The notes under the pieces: generated by a model
What the model saw: the letters and a program-made list of their open reading frames with translations, nothing else
Told to the model about the DNA's origin: nothing
Database searches by the model: none
Shown here: positions 41,418 to 50,513 of the stretch, one piece after another
How the letters are laid out: every line of letters begins with the position of its first letter
Position numbering within the stretch: position 1 is the first letter of the stretch
Made by a program: the position numbers and the translations under genes
DNA from: JASLEW01 sp963732005
GTDB lineage: Bacteria; Acidobacteriota; Thermoanaerobaculia; Multivoradales; UBA5704
Direction of reading: 5' to 3'
DNA length: 64,000 nucleotides
Assembly: GCA_963732005.1 (NCBI GenBank)
Contig: CAVSXT010000005.1
Coordinates: forward strand, 434,001-498,000

Positions 41418-41562
41418 GAGCTGATCCTCCAAGGTCGTCGACGGGCCGAGAAGATACCGGGAAGCGCTTGCGCGCGTCAAGAATGGCGAAGATACGGCAA
41501 TGTTCCGCCCTCGGCAAGCAGGGCTTCCTTGTCGCTCTCCGCCCGCCGGCTACCCTCAAGGC

Positions 41563-42522
41563 ATGTCTTTCACCCGCGCCGTCTTCGATCACTTCTCCAC
41601 AGCTCTCGGTTACCATCGCCGGCTCCCTGCGCGCATCCGCACCTACCTCATGGAAACTCGGGGACTCTCCGATGACGTGATCTGTCGCTACCTCCTCGGC
41701 TGGAACGGCTTCCGCATCACGATCCCGATAAAGAGCCGCGACAGCGCTATCGTCTCCTTCCGGCTGGCCCGCGACCCGGAAGACAGCGCAAGTCCCAAGA
41801 TGATGTCCGCTCCCGGCAGCCGGGTCACCCTCTACGGCCAGGAGATCTTCCAGAATCAACCCGAGCGCATCGTGATCTGCGAGGGCGAGTTCGACCGCCT
41901 TGTCCTTGAGACCCATGGCTTCCATGGCCTGACCTCTACCGGCGGCGCCGGGGCCTTCCCCGAAGAGTGGGTCAGGTTCTTCTTCGGCATCCCCGAGGTC
42001 TACGTCTGCTTCGACCTGGACGAGGCCGGCAAGAACGGCGCCGAGCGGGTAGGTCGTTTCATCCAGCACGCCCGGATCGTGACTCTCCCCGCCGAGGTGG
42101 GCGAGAAGGGCGACCTCACCGATTACTTCGTCCGCCTGAAGCACACCGCCGCGGACTTCGAGGCGCTCCTGAAGTCTGCCGAGCCGCTCTCCGAGGAGCG
42201 GATCGGAAGAAGCAAGCCGCCCTCGCCCTATCCCGCGCTCTCTCCCCGCGGGTACAAGCGCGTCCAGGGCGCGAAGAAGCTGGTGGGGATTGCCGAGGTG
42301 GTCGGTACCTACGTGAAGCTCCAACCCGCCGGCCGCGTCCTCATGGGCCGCTGCCCTTTCCACGAGGACCGCCGGCCTTCGCTCGCCGTCTTCCCCCTCT
42401 CCGATACCTATCACTGCTTCGCCTGCGGCGCCCATGGCGATCAGATCGCGTTCCTGAAGGCCAAGGAAGGTCTTGGCTTCTTTGCTGCGCTCGACCGATT
42501 GGAGAAATGGCGGAAGGCATGA
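41563..42522 (+). CDS. Primase-like protein with permuted TOPRIM and CHC2 zinc domains
   Basis: A 319-residue replication protein. The TOPRIM domain comes first: ERIVICEGEFDRLVLETHGF (catalytic Glu), GIPEVYVCFDLDEAGKNGAE (DxD). A CHC2 zinc finger follows at the C terminus: VKLQPAGRVLMGRCPFHEDR and YHCFACGAHGDQIAFLKAKE. In DnaG the order is the reverse. It overlaps the helicase gene by ATGA, so both act in priming and unwinding the element. Start at the ATG giving MSFTRAVFDHF; an upstream frame exists but lacks a sensible site. Confidence 0.85.
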   Translation: MSFTRAVFDHFSTALGYHRRLPARIRTYLMETRGLSDDVICRYLLGWNGFRITIPIKSRDSAIVSFRLARDPEDSASPKMMSAPGSRVTLYGQEIFQNQPERIVICEGEFDRLVLETHGFHGLTSTGGAGAFPEEWVRFFFGIPEVYVCFDLDEAGKNGAERVGRFIQHARIVTLPAEVGEKGDLTDYFVRLKHTAADFEALLKSAEPLSEERIGRSKPPSPYPALSPRGYKRVQGAKKLVGIAEVVGTYVKLQPAGRVLMGRCPFHEDRRPSLAVFPLSDTYHCFACGAHGDQIAFLKAKEGLGFFAALDRLEKWRKA

Positions 42523-43859
42523 GCGGCGAGGAAGACCGCACAAAGGAGCGCGGGATAGCTTCGGCCGGCGCGGTCCTGCCTGGCGGCGTTGTGGTCGAGA
42601 TGGTCTATGACCCCGAAGCCGGCACTACCGCCTTTGTCCGCTACGAGTCGGGGAGCTGGACCGAAGAGCCCTCGATCGAGACCGCGGCTGGCCGCCTCGT
42701 GCCCATGAGTCCCCGAAACAATCTCCTCGTGCATGAGGTGGTGCTCCTGCCCTCGGCGCCCGAGGAGTACGGGACAGACGGCGAGCTGCTTGCTGCCGTG
42801 CGCGCCTTCATCCACCGCTACGTGGATCTCTCGCCACCTTTCGAGGAGCTGGCTGCCTCCTACGTGCTCTTCACCTGGCTCTATGACGCCTTCGAGGAGT
42901 TGCCCTACCTCCGGGTCCGCGGCGACTACGGGAGCGGCAAGAGCCGCTTCCTCCTCGCGGTCGGCTCCCTCTGCTACAAGCCGATCTTCGCCTCGGGGAC
43001 TTCGACCGTCTCGCCCATCTTCCGCATCCTCGATGCCTTCCGGGGAACCCTGATCGTGGATGAGGCGGACTTCCGCCTGTCCGACGAGAAGGCCGAGATC
43101 GTGAAGATCCTGAATAACGGCAACGCCAGGGGCTTCCCGGTCCTTCGCTCCGAGGCCGGCTCCCGCCGCGAGTTCGACCCGCGGGCCTACGCGGTCTTCG
43201 GCCCGAAGCTCGTCGCCACCCGGGGCTTCTTCGAGGACAAGGCGCTTGAGAGCCGGTGCCTCACCGAAGAGATGGGCGGGCGGCCCTTGCGCGAGGACAT
43301 ACCGCTGAACCTGCCGGCCGCGCTCCGAGACGAAGCCCGCGAGCTCCGCAACAAGCTCCTCCTCTTCCGCTGCCGCAACCGGACCCGACCGCGCGATCTC
43401 ACCGCTGCCGCCGATCGGCAGCTCGAGCCCCGCCTGGCGCAGATCCTTTCGCCGCTCATCTCTACGATCGAGGACGAGGAAGCCAGAGTGCGTCTCCGGG
43501 ACCTGGCTCGCGGCTACGAGCGGCAGCTCGTCGCCGACCGGGGCATGGAGACGGAGGCGCAGCTCCTCGAAGTCATCCGCGACCTGGCCGCCGCGGAGAC
43601 CCCGCTCTCAGTCAAAGAGATTACCGCGCTCTTCGCCGATCGCCACGAGAACGACTACGACCGCAAGGTCTCCCCGAAGTGGGTTGGCTACCTCCTGCGC
43701 CGCAAGCTCGGGTTGCACCCCGAGAAGCGCCACGGCGGCGTCTTCGTGATCCCGGACGCGGACGGAGCGATGCTCACCCGGCTCTTTGAGAAGTATGGCG
43801 TACCAACTGGGGACAAGGGGGACGTGGAGGACATCAAAAGCCCCGGGGAACATGGGTGA
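42519..43859 (+). CDS. SF3/D5-like replicative helicase of the element
   Basis: A 446-residue P-loop ATPase. Walker A is RVRGDYGSGKSR at about 133-143. Walker B is GTLIVDEADF at about 176-184. Then KILNNGNARGFPVLR, and a sensor-like FGPKLVATRGFFEDKALESR with a late Arg. The pattern (single-subunit helicase following a TOPRIM/zinc primase) fits mobile-element initiation of replication. The C terminus is winged-helix-like (LSVKEITALFADRHENDYDR, WVGYLLRRKLGLHP). The stop-start overlap with the primase gene sets the start. A fragment of a homolog lies at 17,400. Confidence 0.8.
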   Translation: MSGEEDRTKERGIASAGAVLPGGVVVEMVYDPEAGTTAFVRYESGSWTEEPSIETAAGRLVPMSPRNNLLVHEVVLLPSAPEEYGTDGELLAAVRAFIHRYVDLSPPFEELAASYVLFTWLYDAFEELPYLRVRGDYGSGKSRFLLAVGSLCYKPIFASGTSTVSPIFRILDAFRGTLIVDEADFRLSDEKAEIVKILNNGNARGFPVLRSEAGSRREFDPRAYAVFGPKLVATRGFFEDKALESRCLTEEMGGRPLREDIPLNLPAALRDEARELRNKLLLFRCRNRTRPRDLTAAADRQLEPRLAQILSPLISTIEDEEARVRLRDLARGYERQLVADRGMETEAQLLEVIRDLAAAETPLSVKEITALFADRHENDYDRKVSPKWVGYLLRRKLGLHPEKRHGGVFVIPDADGAMLTRLFEKYGVPTGDKGDVEDIKSPGEHG

Positions 43860-43971
43860 GCTATGCGGCGCAATGGATTCCCGGTCGCAACTTCTTATAT
43901 TTCTCATTCCTTTACAACGTCCCCAATGTCCCGATGTCCCCGGGCCACAACCAATCTCTCGCTGCTAATCA

Positions 43972-44000
43972 TTGACATAATGAACGTATTGTGGGATAAT
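43972..44000 (+). promoter_or_regulatory. Consensus sigma-70 promoter
   Basis: TTGACA (43,972-43,977), 17-nt spacer, GATAAT (43,995-44,000). Both boxes and spacing are near ideal. It drives the XRE/RuvC-like pair. The rest of the 280-bp gap between helicase and XRE gene shows no gene. Confidence 0.6.
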
Positions 44001-44142
44001 ATGCAGGTGTCTTTGTGTCAGCCTGTGATTTGTTCGGCAGCGGTGGGATAGATCTCACAGTTGTCTCTGTCTCGAGGACTTTCCGCCTGCGGCAAGTTTC
44101 GCTCTCTCCACAGGACTTCGCCCGCCGCTTATTCTTTCTGCC

Positions 44143-44463
44143 ATGACGAATATCCACGGACGGCCACTCAACTATTATCTGCGTTCCTATCGCCGGCATG
44201 CGCACCTGACCCAGGAGGAGCTGGCGCATCTCTTGGGCGCCGCAACCGCTGCGAAGGTATCTCGCTACGAAACCGGGAACCGCATACCCACTCTTCAGAC
44301 CGGGCTCGCTTATGAGGCGGCGCTTGGCGTTCCCGTCGCGAAGCTCTTCCACGGCAGTTACGAAGAGATGCGGGAGTCGGTCGAAGAGCGCCGCCGCAAG
44401 ATGAAAGCAGAGAGGGAGCGGCGGCAAGCGAAAGTGGGCGCTGCAATCCACGCTCTTGCCTGA
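44143..44463 (+). CDS. XRE-family regulator
   Basis: A 106-residue HTH protein: LRSYRRHAHLTQEELAHLLG, AATAAKVSRYETGNRIPTLQ, and a basic C-terminal helix. No Shine-Dalgarno sequence is seen. It follows the strong promoter at 43,972 by about 140 nt and precedes the RuvC-like gene with no gap. It probably autoregulates the unit. Confidence 0.85.
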   Translation: MTNIHGRPLNYYLRSYRRHAHLTQEELAHLLGAATAAKVSRYETGNRIPTLQTGLAYEAALGVPVAKLFHGSYEEMRESVEERRRKMKAERERRQAKVGAAIHALA

Positions 44464-44464
44464 C

Positions 44465-44971
44465 ATGCCGAACCTGCGGCCGGAGACCATCATCATGGCG
44501 ATTGATCCCACGAGAAAGGGCTTTGCCTTCGCCGTCCTTGAGACGCCGGACTTTCTCGTAGATTGGGGCATGAAGAACGCTCCCCCAAAGAGCGGCGACC
44601 TCCGCCGCAAGGTGGGTGATCTCCTCTCGCGCTACCAGCCGTCCTTGCTCGTCGTCGAGGATCTTGCCGCGCGCGGCGCGCGGCGCCGCAAGCGGGCGCG
44701 CAGGGAGATCAAGTCGGTAGAGCACCTGGCCCAGAAGCGCGGAGTGCCGATAGAGCGCGTCGCCCGCCTCGCGGTCCAAAATACCTTCGCGCCGCGGAGG
44801 AGCAAGTACGAGGTGGCGGTAAAGCTCGCGGAGATCTTCCCGGTGCTCGCGCCCCGGCTGCCGAGGCGGCGCAAAGCCTATACCACGGAAGACGCGCGCA
44901 TGAACATCTTCGATGCCCTGGGCTTCGCGAGGGTGCTCGCGGACGGACGGCCGAGCATCTCTGAGAGATAG
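44465..44971 (+). CDS. RuvC-like RNase-H-fold nuclease
   Basis: A 168-residue protein with the RuvC/RNase-H pattern: IIMAIDPTRKGFAFAVLE (first Asp), LLVVEDLAARGARRRK (Glu), and a terminal DARMNIFDALGFARVLADGR (Asp pair). The basic middle RRRKRARREIKSVEHLAQKR suits branched DNA binding. Probably a Holliday-junction-type resolvase of the element. The start is the ATG giving MPNLRPETIIM; a TTG 9 nt upstream overlaps the preceding stop. Confidence 0.72.
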   Translation: MPNLRPETIIMAIDPTRKGFAFAVLETPDFLVDWGMKNAPPKSGDLRRKVGDLLSRYQPSLLVVEDLAARGARRRKRARREIKSVEHLAQKRGVPIERVARLAVQNTFAPRRSKYEVAVKLAEIFPVLAPRLPRRRKAYTTEDARMNIFDALGFARVLADGRPSISER

Positions 44972-45069
44972 ATACGTTTGCACATTGACACAGAGACCCG
45001 TAGCCATTTGGTAGAGCAGCCGGGCTGAATGTAGAATGATCGGTTGCCCATCAGAGGAGGAAATGACTT

Positions 45070-45483
45070 ATGTGGCACATCCGCCCAACAGACTTGGTTC
45101 CTCACAGACTGCAATTCTCAGGTGGTGATGGTCGTCCAGACTCCATTGGAGAAACGATACTGACATTTGGATCGTTCCCGTTGATCTTGGCCGGTCTGAT
45201 CGCCGGTGCGTATGGAGCGGGCGCCTTGGGGGCTGCCGTCTCGCCTTGGCTTGCATTTCCCGCAGGCTTTATTGGTGTTTGTGTAGGAGGTGGCCTAGTG
45301 GGTAGCCTGGTCGGAAACCCAACGGTCCTCTGCGGAATCGTCGAGGCAGCCTCGTATGCGACCATCACGCTTCTGCTAGGATTGGAGCCCAAGACCGATC
45401 CGACTCCTGCGTGGATTAGTGCTGGCGTCGTCGCTGCGTTTTTTCTCTGGGCAACCTACTCGGCGAACAGGCGCCGGAGGTAA
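45070..45483 (+). CDS. Small multi-helix membrane protein, unknown
   Basis: A 137-residue protein with a soluble N terminus (MWHIRPTDLVPHRLQFSGGD) and three to four hydrophobic segments rich in Gly/Ala (LILAGLIAGAYGAGALGAAV, PAGFIGVCVGGGLVGSLVG, ISAGVVAAFFLWATYSANRR). GAGGAGGAAATG lies upstream of the ATG at a usable distance. The glycine-zipper-like helices could form a small membrane assembly. No family recognised. Confidence 0.65.
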   Translation: MWHIRPTDLVPHRLQFSGGDGRPDSIGETILTFGSFPLILAGLIAGAYGAGALGAAVSPWLAFPAGFIGVCVGGGLVGSLVGNPTVLCGIVEAASYATITLLLGLEPKTDPTPAWISAGVVAAFFLWATYSANRRRR

Positions 45484-45613
45484 TTCGCGCACGACGGATT
45501 ACTGCGTGACTGTTCCTCACTTGTGATGCGGGCGCGATCCTTGAGTCCGTGTTTCCGCCGAAGGCACAATTCGCAGTCTTCCGCGAAGCGTCGTAAGGAC
45601 GAAAAATGGAGTG

Positions 45614-46783
45614 ATGTCTTTTCCCTCTGACCACCTCTCCTTTTTCGGTCGCACCAATTTCCGCGGCAACCGCCGCCTCTTCGGCGTGCAGCGCGCCGAT
45701 CGCCGCTCGCATATGTATGTGATCGGGAAGACGGGGACAGGAAAGTCCACCCTCCTTGAGACGCTCTTACGGCAGGATATCGGCAAGGGCGATGGCTGCG
45801 CAGTCGTGGACCCGCACGGCGATCTCGTGGAGCGGCTCTCGGCTTGGCTGCCGGCGCCTCGCCGAGCGGATCTCGTGCTCTTCGATCCGGCTTCGGGCGA
45901 TGGCCTCGGCTTCAACCCCCTGGCCGCCGTGCCGCCATCGAAGCGCTCCCTTGCGGTCGCGGGCCTCGTCGAAGTCTTCAAGAAGACCTGGCTCGACTCC
46001 TGGGGGCCACGGGTGGAGCATCTTCTACGGAACGCCCTCTTTGCTCTCCTCGAACAGCCGGAGGCGACCCTTGGAGACGTGGGCCGTCTCCTTCACGATC
46101 CCGCATACCGCGAGCGAGCGGTGGAGCGAGTCACGAACCGTGCCGTGCGCTCCTTCTGGAAGGACGAGTACGGGGAATACTCGAAGAGTCTCCGCTCCCT
46201 TGTGGTCGCACCCTTGGAGAACAAGCTCGGGGCATTCCTCACCGATCCCAAGATGCGCTCTGTCCTCGCCGAGAGCAGGCATAGCCTCGACCTGCGCCGG
46301 ATCATGGATGAGGGCAAGGTGCTCCTCGTGAACCTCTCCAAAGGCAGGCTCGGAGAAGGGCCGGCCATGCTCCTCGGGTCCTTGCTTGTCGCCCACATTT
46401 CCTTGCATGGCCTGGCGCGGGCGGAGCTGCCGGAGGAGCGCCGCCGGGACTTCTTCCTGTATCTCGATGAGTTCCAGACCTTTGCTACGAAGAACCTAAC
46501 GGCCATGCTCTCGGAGCTGAGGAAGTACCGGGTCTCCCTCGTCCTCGCCAATCAATACCTCGACCAGCTCGACCCGGACATCCGGCATGCGATCCTGGGG
46601 AACGTCGGCACCCTCATTACCTTCCGGGTGGGGCCGACCGATGCCCGGATCTTGGCGCAGGAGTTTTCCCCGGAGTTCGAGGCTTCGGACCTCACCAATC
46701 TCCCGAACCACGAGATCTATGTGCGGCTCATGGTGGACGGGTCCATGACCCGGCCCTTCAGCGGGGAGACGGTGAAGCTGTAG
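45614..46783 (+). CDS. VirD4/TraD-like coupling ATPase, short form
   Basis: A 389-residue type IV secretion-type coupling ATPase. Walker A is MYVIGKTGTGKSTLLETL at about 34-51, followed by the family's VVDPHGDLVERL. Walker B is RRDFFLYLDEFQTF, then VLANQYLDQLDPDIR. It lacks the N-terminal membrane domain. It shares this core with the protein starting at 61,621. Probably a DNA pump or relaxosome coupling ATPase; no relaxase is seen in the window. Its end overlaps the convergent kinase fragment by 26 nt. Confidence 0.85.
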   Translation: MSFPSDHLSFFGRTNFRGNRRLFGVQRADRRSHMYVIGKTGTGKSTLLETLLRQDIGKGDGCAVVDPHGDLVERLSAWLPAPRRADLVLFDPASGDGLGFNPLAAVPPSKRSLAVAGLVEVFKKTWLDSWGPRVEHLLRNALFALLEQPEATLGDVGRLLHDPAYRERAVERVTNRAVRSFWKDEYGEYSKSLRSLVVAPLENKLGAFLTDPKMRSVLAESRHSLDLRRIMDEGKVLLVNLSKGRLGEGPAMLLGSLLVAHISLHGLARAELPEERRRDFFLYLDEFQTFATKNLTAMLSELRKYRVSLVLANQYLDQLDPDIRHAILGNVGTLITFRVGPTDARILAQEFSPEFEASDLTNLPNHEIYVRLMVDGSMTRPFSGETVKL

Positions 46784-46989
46784 CGGGATCGTTGCGAAGG
46801 GATAGCTTGCGGATCTGCTCGGCCTTGTCCGTCTTGCCCCACTCAACGTAGAGGCGCAGCAGGCTTGCCAGCGCTTTCTTTTGTTCGCCAGCTCCCGCAT
46901 GAGCTTGGAAGGCCACGAGGAGCGGCTCGGCCTCCGAATACCTATTGAGCCTCACCAGAGTGTCTCCAAGCTCGTTGCCCGTCGAAAGA
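46758..46989 (-). pseudogene. 3' fragment of the TPR kinase gene, cut off by an IS
   Basis: In one minus-strand frame it encodes STGNELGDTLVRLNRYSEAE, PLLVAFQAHAGAGEQKKALA, SLLRLYVEWGKTDKAEQIRK and a stop: the last TPR and C terminus of the kinase whose 5' part is at 52,315-54,760. The fragment ends exactly at the AAAGA duplication (46,985-46,989) next to the element end. It has no start of its own. It overlaps the convergent coupling-ATPase gene. Confidence 0.85.
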
Positions 46990-47043
46990 TGTCGGCGGCG
47001 GCGAGGAAGCGCGGGATTCCGGTGAATAGCGCGGCGACCGCCA
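46990..47043 (+). repeat. Left 54-bp terminal inverted repeat
   Basis: Begins TGTCGGCGGCGGCGAGGAAG and ends GACCGCCA. It matches the reverse complement of 52,261-52,314 at 53 of 54 positions. The match ends sharply inward. Confidence 0.9.
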
Positions 47044-47389
47044 GCCTCAAGCGGATTGTCCCCGGCTGCGATGTTTGCGGACTTGGTCCTCGAGGTAGAC
47101 GACGTAGGCAGGGTCGGGAGGCTGCTGCTGGAGTTCGTCGACGATGGGCAGAAAGTAGTGCAAGGAATGGATGACGATCGGCGTAGGCTGAGACCCGGCG
47201 GCCGGGACGCGGCGAGCGCAGCCAAGGAGGAGAGCGGCTTTGACGAGTTCGAAGGAAACCCCTGATTGCTGGAGTGCCAGGGCGAGGTCTCGATCGGCTC
47301 GCCGAGGATGCCGAGGGGTGCCGGGGAGTCGTTGATAGAGTGCCAGCACTTTTTGGGCGTAGGTCATGTGGTGTGATCGGAGGCGATGG

Positions 47390-48160
47390 TCAGGCGGGCT
47401 TGTGGCGCCTGCGGGTGGCGCGATCCTTGGACTTGCGGGTGGCGTCGTCCTTGGCTTCTTTGAGGCGGTAGGACCCGCCGTCGATCTGGACGATCTCGGC
47501 ATGGTGGACGAGCCGGTCGACGAGCGTAACGACGCAGCTGGCATTCGGGAAGACCTCGTTCCACTCGGCAAAGGGCTTGTTGGTCGTGATCAGCGTAGAT
47601 TTCTTCCCATAACGACGAGTGACCACCTCGAAGAGCAGGTCGGCGTGGCGATTGTCATAGGACAGATACCCCAGCTCATCGATGCCGAGGATCTGCGGCG
47701 AGCAATAACGCCTGAGTCGTCGTTGCAGCGACGAAGTGGCCTCCTGAGCGGCGAGGTCGTTGAGCAGTTCGCTGGCTGTGACGAAGAGGGCCGTGGCGCC
47801 ACGCACCACCGCCTGGTAGGCGAGGTTCTGGGCGATCATGGTCTTGCCGATGCCGTTGGGTCCGACGAGAATGGCGTTGGCGGTCTCGTTGACCCAGCCC
47901 AGAGTGAAGAGGTCTTCGATCTGCTCGCGGTCGATCTTGGTCGGCCAGGCATAGTCAAAGTCGGCCATGGGCTTGAAGCGACCGATCCTGCTGTTGTGGA
48001 TGCGACGTTCGAGGCTGCGCTGCTGGCGGCCGGCTTCTTCGCGGCGCAGGAGCTCCTCGATCCAGGGCGCGGTCGCGACCGCTTCCCAGTCGCTGAGCAG
48101 ACCGTAAAAGCCGAGCTTTTGCGCCCGCTGGCGCAGTGCATCAGAGGCTGTCGCCGTCAT
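47390..48160 (-). CDS. istB: IS21-type IstB ATPase
   Basis: A 256-residue AAA+ ATPase helper of IS21 transposition. Walker A is AILVGPNGIGKTMIAQNLAY, Walker B ILGIDELGYLSYDNRHADLL, with STLITTNKPFAEWNEVFPN as sensor. The ATG giving MTATASDALRQRA overlaps the end of istA by 20 nt. IstB is known to select the target and prime the integrase for strand transfer. Confidence 0.92.
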   Translation of the reverse strand: MTATASDALRQRAQKLGFYGLLSDWEAVATAPWIEELLRREEAGRQQRSLERRIHNSRIGRFKPMADFDYAWPTKIDREQIEDLFTLGWVNETANAILVGPNGIGKTMIAQNLAYQAVVRGATALFVTASELLNDLAAQEATSSLQRRLRRYCSPQILGIDELGYLSYDNRHADLLFEVVTRRYGKKSTLITTNKPFAEWNEVFPNASCVVTLVDRLVHHAEIVQIDGGSYRLKEAKDDATRKSKDRATRRRHKPA

Positions 48161-49649
48161 CGGGGTTCTCCTCGGCCAGGGAGTCGTAGCTGGCCAGTTC
48201 ATGGGGCCGCACGACCAGGTTACGGACGCGCGGATCGGCGGGGAGCTGGACAGGGAGCAGTGGCGGCGTCCCGAGCTGGCGCTGGTGGCGCTCGAGCACG
48301 AGGCGCACCGTATGGGGATGCGGCGAGCCTTTGTCGATGGCTTCGGTGATCGCGAGATCGAGCTCGGTGGCGCCGTAGTGGTCGAGCAGGCGTAACAGCG
48401 CTGCGGTCGCGCTGCCGAGAGGCGCTCCACGCTGTGCCAGCAGTCGATGAAGTTCCTGGCTTCTGGGCACCGCATGGTGCAGCCGGTCGAGACCGCGATG
48501 TTGAGCTGCGGCGGCGCGCTTGTGGCTCACCAGCGCCTCGAGGTGCGCTACGTCTTCGATCTGGTCCCTATGGCCGTAGCTGCGGGCGTGTGTCGCCACC
48601 ACCTCGACACCGTCGAGCAGGCGGATCTGCCTGAGAGTGGCGACCGCCACCAGGGTCCGTCGGACGTGAGTGTGCGGCACCGAGTAATCGTTGCCGTCGA
48701 AGCGCGCATAGGGCGTCTTGCCCACCTGCACCGGCAGCCGCTCTTCCGTCGGGTAGGCCGTGTCGGGCAGCGCGAGGAGCGCTTGACGCTCCTGTGCAAA
48801 GGCTTCTCGCACAGTGAGCGTCGGCTCTTCCGGGCAACGGCGGTCGGCGGCCACTCCGTCGCACCATTGCGCGGCCTGGGCGTTGAGATCCTCCAGGTCC
48901 AACCATTTCCGGGCGGCGAAAAAGGATCGGCGTACATAGCCGATGGCGCGCTCGACGCGGCCCTTCTCGTTACCACGTGCGACCGCCACGGGCCGCGGCT
49001 CGAAGCGGTGGTGGCCGGCAAAGTCGAGCAGCGTTGGATGGAAGCGAATGGCATCGCCGCGGCGCTCGAGCACCGCGCTTTTGAGATTGTCGTAGAGCAG
49101 GACCCGCGCTGTCCCACGCCAGGCATCGAAGGCGGCCTGGTGCCCGCGGAGGAAGTTCTCCAAGCGCTCGCTGAGGAAAAACCGCAGGAAGATCTGGCGC
49201 GACCAGCTCAGCACCATGACGAAAGCAACGAGCGGACGCACTCCCGAACCGAGGCGGAGCTTGCCGAAGTGCGCCCAATCTACCTGTGCCTGCTCGCCGG
49301 GTAGGGTCCGGAGCCGCAGGTAGGCTTCGGCCGAAGCTCGCGGCCGGTACAACGCCACCAGGTGCCGAAAATGATCAGGCCGGCCGGGATAGCCTCGCTG
49401 CTTGACCATCTCGAATAACCGGCTGGCGTGGAGCGACGGATATTGCTCCAAGGTCTGCAGGATGAAGGCCAGGAATGGCTCGACCTGAGAGGGCCGCTGC
49501 GATTGCGCCGCCTCAGGTGCTCCGCCACGCACGACCACCCGCCGCACCGTGGTGTGGTGCACTCCGAGATGGCGAGCGATGGTGCCCAGCGGCCACTTCT
49601 CAGCGTGGTACAACCGCAATATCCTGGCCTGCTGCTCAGCAGAGATCAT
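48141..49649 (-). CDS. istA: IS21-type IstA transposase
   Basis: A 502-residue DDE integrase-type transposase. The N-terminal HTH is ILRLYHAEKWPLGTIARHLG, VHHTTVRRVVVR. The rve core includes QAQVDWAHFGKLRLG (first Asp), RVLLYDNLKSAVLERRG (second Asp) and EPRPVAVARGNEKGRVERAI (Glu). The C-terminal part has YSVPHTHVRRTL. It overlaps the zinc-ribbon gene upstream and istB downstream, so all three are one transcript. Confidence 0.93.
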   Translation of the reverse strand: MISAEQQARILRLYHAEKWPLGTIARHLGVHHTTVRRVVVRGGAPEAAQSQRPSQVEPFLAFILQTLEQYPSLHASRLFEMVKQRGYPGRPDHFRHLVALYRPRASAEAYLRLRTLPGEQAQVDWAHFGKLRLGSGVRPLVAFVMVLSWSRQIFLRFFLSERLENFLRGHQAAFDAWRGTARVLLYDNLKSAVLERRGDAIRFHPTLLDFAGHHRFEPRPVAVARGNEKGRVERAIGYVRRSFFAARKWLDLEDLNAQAAQWCDGVAADRRCPEEPTLTVREAFAQERQALLALPDTAYPTEERLPVQVGKTPYARFDGNDYSVPHTHVRRTLVAVATLRQIRLLDGVEVVATHARSYGHRDQIEDVAHLEALVSHKRAAAAQHRGLDRLHHAVPRSQELHRLLAQRGAPLGSATAALLRLLDHYGATELDLAITEAIDKGSPHPHTVRLVLERHQRQLGTPPLLPVQLPADPRVRNLVVRPHELASYDSLAEENPDDGDSL

Positions 49650-50118
49650 CGCCAGACCTTTCTGTCAGGCCTCGCCGTCGAACCCGCCGGCGCCACCGCA
49701 GCGGCTCACGTCGGGCGTAGGGACGACAACGGCTGCCGCAGAAGTGGCACAGGACCCAGCGTCGCTCCGCCGCGCTCTCCACCTGCAACACCCGCCAGCT
49801 GTCCGTAAACGATGGCTCGGCGACCACGACTCGCAGTGTGATCCCCTTCGCCATCTCGGGGGTACCCTGATGCGTCACTTCTTCTTGTGGGCTTGGTGCG
49901 CGCTGCTGCCTTTGGCGCAATCGTGCCTGCCGGGCCGCGTGTGTCCGGCGACCCTGCCGGGTGGCTTGATAGCGCCGTCCCGCTGCTCGCGACAGCTCCC
50001 GACGAGTCTCCAGCGAGCAGGATCTGCCGCAGTACCACTGGCCGCGATCGCAAAACGAGCAGATCGCCACCAACCGGTGACACCGAGCGCAAGCAAACAG
50101 CCGGAAGTCCTCCCGCAT
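49636..50118 (-). CDS. IS21-associated zinc-ribbon accessory protein
   Basis: A 160-residue protein with an N-terminal treble-clef-like zinc site (FACARCHRLVAICSFCDRGQ, WYCGRSC), a basic middle (RRYQATRQGRRTHAARQARL) ending in the typical VTHQG, and a second Cys pair LCHFCGSRCRPYARREPLRW. Proteins of this kind recur upstream of istA in myxobacterial, planctomycete and acidobacterial IS21 elements. Role unknown; DNA-end or target binding is possible. Overlaps istA by 14 nt. Confidence 0.75.
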   Translation of the reverse strand: MREDFRLFACARCHRLVAICSFCDRGQWYCGRSCSLETRRELSRAAGRRYQATRQGRRTHAARQARLRQRQQRAPSPQEEVTHQGTPEMAKGITLRVVVAEPSFTDSWRVLQVESAAERRWVLCHFCGSRCRPYARREPLRWRRRVRRRGLTERSGDDLC

Positions 50119-50513
50119 CGACAGCCCTTTCGGCTGCCGAAGGGGCTAGACGGCGCTCAGAATCCCGGCGATACTGCGGGGTAGGACGCGGTGGCAACGC
50201 CGTGCTTCTGAAAGAAGGCCCAGGGTGACCGGCCAAGTCGAGTCCCTGGGCCTTCGCTGTCTCTTGGCAGCGCCACCCTTCTAGCCCCAAAACAAGCGCG
50301 TAACGGCCGCCTGGAGGGCGGAGCGTCGCAGTCGATATCTTCCACCGCGATCTTGCGCCGGACTTTCGCCTCTCAAGAGATTCGCCCTCGCACTTAATGC
50401 CGGCTGAACTGCCCCTCGCGGCCTGTCGGCAGAGCCGGACGTTGTAAGAGGGCTGATTTGGGACAGACTTGTTCCAACAAAGCAACGTGGCAGCGCGAAA
50501 GCGACGGTAGCGA
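50119..50513. other. Non-coding part of the composite element
   Basis: About 395 bp between the zinc-ribbon gene and the end of the IS1380-type transposase gene. It should hold the promoter of the IS21 operon and the downstream end of the IS1380-type element. I could not define that element's terminal repeats; GTAAGAGG near 50,447 and the reverse complement near 52,094 are the best candidates. No gene seen. Confidence 0.4.

Noticed and set aside
40630..42543. A 637-codon minus-strand frame across the primase gene
   Set aside because: The plus strand encodes clear TOPRIM and zinc-finger motifs; the minus frame has none and runs across gene boundaries.
44985..45013. TTGACA at 44,985 as a promoter for the membrane protein at 45,070
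   Set aside because: No acceptable -10 box at 16-18 nt spacing; not reported as a feature.
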